From Trinickia dinghuensis (GTDB lineage Bacteria; Pseudomonadota; Gammaproteobacteria; Burkholderiales; Burkholderiaceae), in NCBI RefSeq assembly GCF_003367175.1, contig NZ_QRGA01000022.1, positions 1-64,000 of the forward strand: DNA of 64,000 nt, written 5' to 3'. The notes beneath the pieces are model-generated. The model was not told where the DNA came from. It made no database searches and worked only from the letters and a program-made list of their open reading frames with translations. The position numbers and the translations under genes are program-made. Shown in pieces: positions 25,845 to 32,704 of this stretch; position 1 is the stretch's first letter; each line of letters begins with the position of its first letter.

Positions 25845-26545
25845 CGACGGCCGAAGACCGGTACTCCCCCGCGCGCCCAGCCCGCATCGATTGGTCCCCG
25901 GCCTATCGCGTCATCCCGACACGATTTCCCGCGGTCAATCTGTTCGATCGCGTCGCCTCGCCCGAGGATTTCGAGGCGCTCTATGCGCTCGAAGCGATGA
26001 CGAACGACCGCTTGCGCACCGAAGTCGGCGAACTCGATCTCGTACCGCCCGAGGAACGCTGCTTCGGTCCCGGCTACGGGCCGATCATGGCCGCGTTCAC
26101 GCATCTGAATCCGCTCGGCAGCCGTTTTTCGGATGGCCGATACGGCATCTTCTATTGCGCGCGGGAAGTGAAAACGGCCGTGGCGGAAACGCGCTTCCAC
26201 TCGGCCCTGTTTCTCGCGGCGACGAAGGAGCCGCCGCTGCGTCAGCAGATGCGCCTTTACACGGTGCTCGCACGCGGCGAAGCCATCGATTTGCGCAACG
26301 ATCCGGCGCTCGACGCAGCCGTGCTCTCTCCGGTCGACTATTCCGCCGGTCAGGCACTCGGGCGGCGTCTGCGCGAAGCGGGCGCGGCCGGCATCGTCTA
26401 CCCGTCGGTGCGCGACCCGTCGGGCGAGTGCCTCGCGGCATTCAAGACGACGTTGCTGCGCGACTGTCACCATGCCGCGTACTTGGAATACAACTGGAAC
26501 GGCACGGTGATCGACAGCGTGTTCGAATTGAATCAGATCGGATAA
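25835..26545 (+). CDS. RES domain toxin (NAD+-degrading type)
   Basis: A 236-residue RES-domain protein. ATG 25835 overlaps the antitoxin stop (TGA 25842-25844). The RES signature residues are present: Arg in NPLGSRFSDGRYG, Glu in REVKTAVAETRFH and Ser in YPSVRDPSGEC. Characterised members (for example MbcT and related toxins paired with Xre antitoxins) deplete NAD+ by phosphorolysis or hydrolysis. Together with the upstream gene it forms a complete type II module. The MazF-like gene is divergent 93 bp upstream of the antitoxin frame. Confidence 0.92.
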   Translation: MGVTTAEDRYSPARPARIDWSPAYRVIPTRFPAVNLFDRVASPEDFEALYALEAMTNDRLRTEVGELDLVPPEERCFGPGYGPIMAAFTHLNPLGSRFSDGRYGIFYCAREVKTAVAETRFHSALFLAATKEPPLRQQMRLYTVLARGEAIDLRNDPALDAAVLSPVDYSAGQALGRRLREAGAAGIVYPSVRDPSGECLAAFKTTLLRDCHHAAYLEYNWNGTVIDSVFELNQIG

Positions 26546-26582
26546 CGCAGCGCCTGCGTGACTGGCCCACGCGACACATTGT

Positions 26583-26643
26583 GCTTAGGGGGCTTGGGCT
26601 TAGGGGCTTGGGCTTAGGGGCTTGGCGGCTGAGGGGCTGAGGG
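26583..26643. repeat. Short tandem repeat, 14-bp unit
   Basis: Three near-identical copies of GCTTAGGGGCTTGG (26583-26597 with one extra G, 26598-26611, 26612-26625), then two degenerate GGCTGAGGG half units. It fills the gap between the convergent RES toxin and metallophosphoesterase genes. Strand-slippage expansion is likely. Confidence 0.75.
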
Positions 26644-26653
26644 ACCCATAAGC

Positions 26654-27397
26654 TCATGGCAGCGACATCTGCCGAGCCCCTTCGGCTACCGCCCGCTCGA
26701 CCGAGACCGACCACGCGCGCGACGTCAACGCTTCGGTGACGGTCAGCTTGCCCGTCATCGCGAATGCGCCCGTGTCGATGAAGATTTGCGCGCCGATGCG
26801 GCCGATTTCGCGCATCGGCGTGTGGCCGCAGTAGGTCGGCGACAGCCCGGCTTGCCGCTCGACGATCCCGCTGCCCAATGCAAGCTCGCGCCCCCACAAC
26901 AATTGCTGGCGCGTACGTTCAGTGTAGACGCCGGCGTCGAGCGCACCATCATCGCCGAAAAACTCCGCATGCAGCACGTTGAAGCGTCGCGCCCCGCTAC
27001 CGACGACGCGCACGAGGGGCAACGTCCGCAAGCGCCTCGCATAGGCGCGCAGCACGCGGTCGGGCAGCGCTTCCGCCCAATCACCGCCAAGGCCGTCCCA
27101 AACGCTGCGCCGCATGGCGCCCTCAGCCACGAGGCAAAGCGCTTCCTCGTGATTGCCGAGCACGGGAAAGAACCACGGCTTGTCGATCAACGCCAACGCC
27201 TCTTCCGATTGGCTCCCGCGATCGATCAGATCGCCTACCGAAAAGAGCCGGTCGCAATCCGGATCGAACACGATCTCTCGCAGCAAATAGCGCAGCGCGT
27301 CGACGCAACCGTGCAGGTCGCCGACGACGAAGTCGCGACCGGCGGCGTTGGCCGCATGTCGGCAGACAATGGGATAGGCCTCGTTCGTTGTGCTCAT
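26654..27397 (-). CDS. Metallophosphoesterase (PrpA/B-like serine/threonine phosphatase family)
   Basis: A 247-residue enzyme with all metal-site motifs of the calcineurin-like phosphoesterases: GDLHGC (about residue 26-31), GDLIDRGSQS, LGNHEE, and later NVLHAEFF and GHTPM. This spacing matches the PrpA/PrpB and lambda-phosphatase branch. Substrate, a phosphoprotein or small phosphate ester, is unknown. ATG 27397 is preferred; the frame is open further upstream but without family similarity. The gene stands alone, with a structured leader or separate RNA upstream. Confidence 0.87.
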   Translation of the reverse strand: MSTTNEAYPIVCRHAANAAGRDFVVGDLHGCVDALRYLLREIVFDPDCDRLFSVGDLIDRGSQSEEALALIDKPWFFPVLGNHEEALCLVAEGAMRRSVWDGLGGDWAEALPDRVLRAYARRLRTLPLVRVVGSGARRFNVLHAEFFGDDGALDAGVYTERTRQQLLWGRELALGSGIVERQAGLSPTYCGHTPMREIGRIGAQIFIDTGAFAMTGKLTVTEALTSRAWSVSVERAVAEGARQMSLP

Positions 27398-27412
27398 ACG
27401 GCCATCATAGTC

Positions 27413-27537
27413 CGGCGTTAAAGCCGGTGTTCTTGCCTGCGCTTGAAGCGCGTAGGGATACACCGAAACACCTCGTTCGGCGAGGATCCCGCCGGCCGTT
27501 GCAACGGCCGCCCGTCCCCGCCCCTCGGTGTCTTTTG
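27413..27537 (+). ncRNA. Candidate structured RNA with terminator-like end
   Basis: Several hairpins stand together in a gene-free 178-bp gap: CCGGC/GCCGG (27413-27428); CCTCG/CGAGG (27471-27485); the 16-bp palindrome GGCCGTTGCAACGGCC (27494-27509); and an outer pair ACACCGA (27460-27466) with TCGGTGT (27525-27531) that would close the last two into a three-way junction, followed by CTTTTG. The T-run argues for the plus strand, but the same pairs could form in the 5' leader of the phosphoesterase mRNA. No family recognised. Confidence 0.25.
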
Positions 27538-27575
27538 ACGCGTAGTGCGGCCGTTAGTGCGCTATTAACGATTGA

Positions 27576-29165
27576 TTATTGCTGACGCTGACGCAGCTTG
27601 CCGACGTCGTCCGCCGTCACGGTCGCCTTGGGATTGCCGAAGTGCTTCGTCACGTAGTTCGCGATGGCCGCGATCTGATCGTCGTCCAATTCGTTGCCGA
27701 AAGCCGGCATCATCACATCCGCCTCTTTCGTATGGCGATTCACGCCGTGCAGAATGACCATGGCCAAGTTGTCCGAATCGGGCGCACCCACCACGCTGTT
27801 ATGAATCAACGACGGATACGCGAGCGGCGAGGACGCGCCGATACCCTGTCCCGTCCAGTTGTGGCAGCTCGCGCAATTGGCCACGAACAGCTGCGCCCCG
27901 TCGACGCTGGTCACACGCGTACCGCGCAAGCGCTTCACGTCGTCCGCGGGACTGCCCCATTGATCGCGCGGACGCGTTTGCCCGCCCACAACAGGCCGCA
28001 CCGAGTGCAAGTACGCGGCGATCGAACGCAAATCCTCGGGCGTCAGGTACTGCGTGCTGTCCGCCACGACGTCGGCCATCGGCCCCGCCGCGTTCGCCCG
28101 CCCCGGCACGGCGCCCGTGCCGAGGTAGCGAACGATGTCTTCGTCGCTCCAATTGCCGATGCCGCCCGCTCGGTCCGGCGTGATGTTGAACGCGCGCCAG
28201 CCCGCCTGCACCGCGCCCGAGAACCGATCGCTCGACTTCAGCCCCTGCATGAAATTGCGCGGCGTATGACATTCCTCGCAGTGCGCGAGACCTTCGACGA
28301 GATAGGCGCCGCGATTCCATTGCGGGCTTTGCTTCGGATCGGGTACGAAGCGGCCTTCATGGAAATTGAACAGATTCCAGAAGAACATCAGCCAGCGCTG
28401 ATTGAACGGGAAGCTCAGGTCGTTGCGCGGCGGCGTATAGCGGATCGGCGCCAGCGTGTTCAGATAGGCACGAATGGCCAGCACGTCGCGCTCGGTGATC
28501 CGCGTGTATTCGGCATACGGAAACGCGGGATACAAGTGCTCGCCGCCCTTGCCGATGCCCTGCTGCATGGCGCGCAGAAAATCGGCGTCGGTCCAGCGGC
28601 CGATGCCGGTCTCGGGATCGGGCGTAATGTTCGGCGTATAGAGCGTGCCGAACGGTGTGCCGATCGGCAAACCGCCGGCGAAGGGCCGGCTCTTGTCCGC
28701 CGTGTGGCAGGCGATGCAATCGCCGGCGCGCGCGAGATACTCGCCGCGCTTGACGAGATCGGCCGTGCCGTCGTCCGTCGATGCCACGGCGGCCGCCTCC
28801 TGACCCGAGCCGCCCGACGGTCCCGCCGTACCCGCGGCGGCCGCACCGCTCACCGCCCCCGAAGGCGAGGCGCCGTTCGGGACCGACGCCGCACTCGCCA
28901 GCATCGGCGTACTCGCGGCCGATGCGCCGGCCGCCCCGACTTCGCTCGCGCCTTGCGCCAGGGCGGCGGCGACCGGCAATTCGTCGGCAGGCGAGGCCTC
29001 GCGATCGTGCGCCGCATGCCAAGCGAGATACAAGGCGAAAATCGAAAAGGCCGCCGCAAAGCCCTTCATGCGCAGCGGATGACGCCGCACGGTGCGATGG
29101 ATCGAACCGTGGCGCAGATCGGTCGCGTCGGAACGGAGTCGCAGATTCGTCATCGGAAGTCTCAT
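27576..29165 (-). CDS. Membrane-anchored triheme cytochrome c, electron-transfer subunit of flavin dehydrogenase
   Basis: A 529-residue cytochrome with three CxxCH heme sites: CIACH, CEECH and CASCH, as in the beta subunit of the FAD-dependent glucose, gluconate and alcohol dehydrogenases. ATG 29165 has GAGGA upstream and follows the flavoprotein gene by 15 bp. Unlike typical subunits, it has a basic N terminus, one membrane helix (about residues 31-47) and then about 80 residues rich in Ala, Gly, Ser and Thr before the first heme domain, so it is a tethered rather than a cleaved periplasmic protein. It should pass electrons from the flavoprotein to ubiquinone or the respiratory chain at the outer face of the inner membrane. 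Confidence 0.9.
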   Translation of the reverse strand: MRLPMTNLRLRSDATDLRHGSIHRTVRRHPLRMKGFAAAFSIFALYLAWHAAHDREASPADELPVAAALAQGASEVGAAGASAASTPMLASAASVPNGASPSGAVSGAAAAGTAGPSGGSGQEAAAVASTDDGTADLVKRGEYLARAGDCIACHTADKSRPFAGGLPIGTPFGTLYTPNITPDPETGIGRWTDADFLRAMQQGIGKGGEHLYPAFPYAEYTRITERDVLAIRAYLNTLAPIRYTPPRNDLSFPFNQRWLMFFWNLFNFHEGRFVPDPKQSPQWNRGAYLVEGLAHCEECHTPRNFMQGLKSSDRFSGAVQAGWRAFNITPDRAGGIGNWSDEDIVRYLGTGAVPGRANAAGPMADVVADSTQYLTPEDLRSIAAYLHSVRPVVGGQTRPRDQWGSPADDVKRLRGTRVTSVDGAQLFVANCASCHNWTGQGIGASSPLAYPSLIHNSVVGAPDSDNLAMVILHGVNRHTKEADVMMPAFGNELDDDQIAAIANYVTKHFGNPKATVTADDVGKLRQRQQ

Positions 29166-29180
29166 CGAGTCCTCGCGCGA

Positions 29181-30782
29181 TCAGAGCTCATGCTTGAGCT
29201 TGTCGGCGAGCCGCAGCGCGAGCGCCGCGATCGTCAGTGTGCAATTGACCGCGGCGGCGGTGGGCATCACGCCGCTCGTCGCGAGGAACAAGTTTTGATG
29301 GTCGTGCGTCCGGCAATCCGCATCGACGACGGAATCCTGCGGATCGGCACCCATGATCGTCGTGCCCATGATGTGGTTGTTCGGAGCGAAGTGGTCGTCG
29401 AACGCTACCTCGGTGCCGCCGAATAGATTCGCGATCTGCGCGTAGAGTTCGTGCGTGTTGGCGGCGCTCTTTTTGACGTAGTCGTTGATCGAGTAGTAGA
29501 TCTCGGGCTGCGGGATGCCGAGCGCGTCCTTGTGCTCTTGCGAAGGCAAGATCCGGTTCTGCGGTTCGGGCAAATGCTCGTGGAAGCTGTTGATCGACAG
29601 CGTGCGCGCGGCCCGGTCGCGAATCTGCCGGTCCAGCTCGGCCCCGGTCACACCTTTTTCGATCAGTGCCGACGTCACGGCCATCGTCGCCACGCCGTTC
29701 GACAAGTGCAGTTTCTTCGAGGCGTAATCGGAACGGAAGGATCCGTCTCGAAAATTGACGACCGAAGTCATCTCCATCGGGCCGCGTCCCGGCCATAGCG
29801 CTTCATTCGCGAGGAAGCTCACGCCGGTGCCGGGGTGGTCCATCAAATTGCGGCCGACCTGATCGGAGCTGTTGCCGATGCCGTGGGGAAACTGGTCCGA
29901 CGTCGACATCAACATCAGCTTCGGCGTCTCGATGCCGTTGGCGGCGAGCACGAACAGCTTGCCGCTCACGCGCGTCGTGCGGCCCGTCGGGTCCTTGTAA
30001 TGGACGGCCGAGATAAGCCCTTTGTCGTCCGCTTCGATCTTGTAGACGACGGCTTGATCGATCAGCTTCGCACCCGCCTTTTCCGCTTTCTCCGCGTGCA
30101 CGATCCCGTTGTACATGGCCGCGATCGGGCAGATCGGCATGCAGTTGTTGTTGCCGCAGCAGGTCGGGCGTTCGTCGTACGGGCGGCTGTTGCGCGCGAC
30201 GGGCTCGGGCACGACCTTGAACCCGTTGGCGTTGAGCACGTCGGAAAAACGCGTGTCCATGTAGGAGAGCGGCAATTGCGACATCGGATACGGCTTCGAG
30301 CGCGGCGAACCGAGGTCGATCGAGACGTCGGGCCCGGACACGCCGAGTTCGACTTCGGCCGCGTAATACCAAGGCTCGAGCGCTTCATAGGGAAACGGCC
30401 AATCGCGGCCGACACCGTACGTGGTTTTCAGCTTGAAGTCCGACGGCAGCAGGCGCCAAGCGGCCGCGGCCCAATGCCAGGTCGTCCCGCCCACCAGGCG
30501 AAGGTACTGCGAGTTGTACGGATAGTCGCCCTTTTGGATCAGGTAGTCGTTGGCCGGCGAGTATTCCGGATGCGGTGCGTACGGCATCGACGGATACGGC
30601 GTCGCGAAATCCGATTTGGCGGGCGAGTTGCGAAAATTTTCGACGATCTGCCAGCGCGCCAGGCGCGGCCCGGCCTCGAGGATGATGACCGATGCGCCGG
30701 CCAGTGCGAGTTGATGCGCGACGAGACCGCCTGCCACGCCCGAACCGACGATCACGACGTCGGCGGAAGGGTTGTTTGCCAT
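29181..30782 (-). CDS. GMC family FAD-dependent dehydrogenase, catalytic (alpha) subunit
   Basis: A 533-residue flavoprotein. The N terminus binds FAD (DVVIVGSGVAGGLVAHQLA), a GG(T)TWHW motif marks the GMC fold, and near residue 217 the cysteine-rich CCGNNNCMPICP resembles the iron-sulfur-binding stretch of Burkholderia FAD-glucose dehydrogenase. The C-terminal SGVMPTAAAVNCTLTIAALA holds the catalytic His/Asn region seen in this group (with NNHIMGTTIMG before it). It oxidises a sugar, sugar acid or polyol in the periplasm; the exact substrate cannot be read. It has no signal peptide and presumably rides through the Tat system with the small subunit encoded upstream. Confidence 0.9.
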   Translation of the reverse strand: MANNPSADVVIVGSGVAGGLVAHQLALAGASVIILEAGPRLARWQIVENFRNSPAKSDFATPYPSMPYAPHPEYSPANDYLIQKGDYPYNSQYLRLVGGTTWHWAAAAWRLLPSDFKLKTTYGVGRDWPFPYEALEPWYYAAEVELGVSGPDVSIDLGSPRSKPYPMSQLPLSYMDTRFSDVLNANGFKVVPEPVARNSRPYDERPTCCGNNNCMPICPIAAMYNGIVHAEKAEKAGAKLIDQAVVYKIEADDKGLISAVHYKDPTGRTTRVSGKLFVLAANGIETPKLMLMSTSDQFPHGIGNSSDQVGRNLMDHPGTGVSFLANEALWPGRGPMEMTSVVNFRDGSFRSDYASKKLHLSNGVATMAVTSALIEKGVTGAELDRQIRDRAARTLSINSFHEHLPEPQNRILPSQEHKDALGIPQPEIYYSINDYVKKSAANTHELYAQIANLFGGTEVAFDDHFAPNNHIMGTTIMGADPQDSVVDADCRTHDHQNLFLATSGVMPTAAAVNCTLTIAALALRLADKLKHEL

Positions 30783-30880
30783 AAGCGCTTCGCCCTATTT
30801 CGTTCTTTTGCTGTTCTTCCGCATGCGGGACCCAGAAGCAAGCCGCAAGCGCGTGCCGCTCCCTTCGCGTGGTGGCGGCG

Positions 30881-31441
30881 TCAAACGCCGGCCGGTTTCT
30901 GCGCCCAGTAGAACGGCACGTCCCGGCAATACGAGGGGATCGTGAGAATGTCGTTCACCGGGTCGAACATCAGAGCGTGCTCGTAGGCGACCACATGCAC
31001 CATGGGCATGTCGCCGACGAGCCCGAGATACCAGGCGCGAACAACGCGCTCGACCGTTTTCGCCAAACGAGGATCGTCGGCTGCCAGCGCGGCCGTCACG
31101 GTGTCGCTCGGTACGCCGGCGTGCGTCGCCAGCCACTTGTTCAGCGCGGCGACATTGGAGACGAACGCGCTGTCGGCCTTGGATAGCCCGTCGTAAATGC
31201 GCGAGGCGAGCATCGCGTCGAGCGTCGGGCGGCCCGTCAATTGTTGCGAAAGCGCGGTGAAAGCGTCGAGTCCGCCGCCGGCAGGCGGTGCGAACGCGAA
31301 CGCGCGCGACGCGGTAAGCGGCAGCCCGATCGCCGCGGTAAAAGCGAGCGCTGCGGCCGACGCACCGGCGCCCAGCAGAAATTGTCTGCGGGCCGCGGCC
31401 GCTTCCGCCTCGCGCGGCCGGCCGGTTCGGGCATCTGTCAT
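30881..31441 (-). CDS. Tat-exported small (gamma) subunit of flavin dehydrogenase
   Basis: A 186-residue protein of the sorbitol dehydrogenase/gluconate 2-dehydrogenase subunit 3 type. ATG 31441 has GGAG seven bases upstream. It begins with a twin-arginine signal (RRQFLLGAGASAAALAF), then the conserved LSQQLTGRPTLDAMLASRIY and, at the end, ALMFDPVNDILTIPSYCRD. In Burkholderia glucose dehydrogenase this subunit is needed to export and mature the catalytic subunit by hitchhiking. Gene order gamma-alpha-beta equals that of the characterised enzyme. The first gene of the operon; a good sigma-70-like promoter lies about 130 bp upstream. Confidence 0.9.
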   Translation of the reverse strand: MTDARTGRPREAEAAAARRQFLLGAGASAAALAFTAAIGLPLTASRAFAFAPPAGGGLDAFTALSQQLTGRPTLDAMLASRIYDGLSKADSAFVSNVAALNKWLATHAGVPSDTVTAALAADDPRLAKTVERVVRAWYLGLVGDMPMVHVVAYEHALMFDPVNDILTIPSYCRDVPFYWAQKPAGV

Positions 31442-31580
31442 GTGGGCTCCAGCATCGTGTTCAAGACACCGCCGACATGGGCCGACGGTCTTCATTCCCC
31501 GATTCCGGTCTTGATGCCGCCCTAGCCGTGGCGGTCTGTCCTTATCCGTGATAACCCTTGGGCCGTGCCCATTGGCTGCG

Positions 31581-31609
31581 ACTATAGCCGCGTCCCAGCA
31601 TTTAGACAA
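31581..31609 (-). promoter_or_regulatory. Sigma-70-like promoter of the flavin dehydrogenase operon
   Basis: On the minus strand TTGTCT (31604-31609) and TATAGT (31581-31586) are exactly 17 bases apart, matching the consensus at four and five of six positions. Transcription would begin near 31574, giving a leader of about 130 bases. Confidence 0.55.
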
Positions 31610-31680
31610 TCGGCATAGGTGGATGCATAGGGGAGACATTCAAGCTGGAAACGATCTCGCCGCAGCCGAACCGATTAAGC

Positions 31681-31731
31681 AGATCGATCGGATCAATCGG
31701 ATCAATCGCATCTATCGCATCGATCCGATCA
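31681..31731. repeat. Imperfect 9-10 bp tandem repeat (ATCGGATCA type)
   Basis: The stretch is built of ATCGGATCAATCGGATCAAT and degenerate ATCGCATCTATCGCATCGAT units and reaches the stop codon of the VOC gene. It is rich in GATC. Probably slippage-derived. Confidence 0.5.
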
Positions 31732-32214
31732 GCCCCCCTCGCCCTCGTATGCGCGCTGCAACTGCGCGATGTCGAGCTTGCACATCCTCATCATCGCGCG
31801 CATGACGCGTGCCGCTCGCTCGTGGTCTTCGTCGCGCAGCATGCCGCCGAGCACCGTCGGCACCACTTGCCAGGTCACGCCGAACTTGTCTCGCAGCCAC
31901 CCGCATTGAAGCCGTTCGCCGCCTTCGCCGAGCCGCTGCCACAGCGCGTCGACTTCCTCCTGCGAGCGGCAATGGATGAAGAGCGACATGGCGGGCGAAA
32001 AGGCGAATTGCGGGTTCGGGCCGCCGTTCAGCGCAATGAAGGTCTGTCCGTCGAGTTCGAACGTCACGCTCATCACCCGGCCTTTTCCGCCTTCGCCCGC
32101 GTCGGGGTAATGCATGACGTCGACGATCTTCGAGCGTTCGAATACAGACGTGTAAAACGCGGCGGCCTGTTCCGCTTGATCGTCGAACCAGAGAAACGGA
32201 GTGATTTTTTGCAC
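31729..32214 (-). CDS. VOC family protein (PhnB/3-demethylubiquinone-methyltransferase-like)
   Basis: A 161-residue protein starting at GTG 32214 with AAAGGAG upstream. It is the PhnB-like branch of the vicinal oxygen chelate fold: ITPFLWFDDQAEQAAAFYTS, GGPNPQFAFSPAMSLFIHCR, GWLRDKFGVTWQVVPTVLGG. This branch is often mis-named 3-demethylubiquinone-9 3-methyltransferase; no methyltransferase motif is present. Biochemical role unknown. The C terminus (MRMCKLDIAQLQRAYEG) is typical. It is divergent from glgE. Confidence 0.88.
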   Translation of the reverse strand: MQKITPFLWFDDQAEQAAAFYTSVFERSKIVDVMHYPDAGEGGKGRVMSVTFELDGQTFIALNGGPNPQFAFSPAMSLFIHCRSQEEVDALWQRLGEGGERLQCGWLRDKFGVTWQVVPTVLGGMLRDEDHERAARVMRAMMRMCKLDIAQLQRAYEGEGG

Positions 32215-32704
32215 AGCGTCTCCTTTCCATGTCTCGCGGCCTTTTCGAGCACGCGCTTCATACGCGCGATAGACCGATTAGACCGATAGACGACGAACCG
32301 CGCGGCGGCATTCCACGATTCAACGCTCGACGCCGGCGCCGATGTAAAAACGCGTCGCCGTCTGTCACATTTACACCGCGCACAACTGACGAATCCGTCT
32401 TCAAGACTAGTCGATGTGCACTGTCTTCGCGCGCGCATTCGGTGCATCGACCGCAGCGTCGAAGCGTATGCCGGCTTCGCTCAACGCGCGCATACTTGAC
32501 GCGATCGACGCCTTCCGTTCCTCGGACGCGGCCCCCGCTCGGGTCTTCGCGGCATGCATCGTGCTTTCGGCTCTGTCGCGCGCTCATGCCGCCACCTCTC
32601 GGGCGATCCCGCGCCGGTGCGCGGATCATCGAGCGCCGCCTGACAACGCGATGCGATCGCACGGCCAACGTGCATCCACATCGCCGACGAACTGGAACGG
32701 ACCG
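32215..32704. other. 490-bp divergent intergenic region upstream of glgE
   Basis: Between the VOC gene (minus) and glgE (plus). I see no supported gene: the long frames on both strands lack family similarity and ribosome sites. A short repeat GATAGACCGATTAGACCGATAGAC lies at about 32268-32291. The promoter of the glycogen/trehalose cluster must be here or at the distal end, but no convincing -35/-10 pair was found. The glgE frame is open back to 32414, so a longer N terminus is possible but unlikely. Confidence 0.5.

Noticed and set aside
26583-26643. CRISPR array
   Set aside because: Units are contiguous 14-mers without spacers, and no cas genes are present.
31712-32230. Alternative 172-codon frame over the VOC gene
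   Set aside because: Arg-rich composition and no domain; the other frame encodes a clear PhnB-like protein with AAAGGAG before its start.
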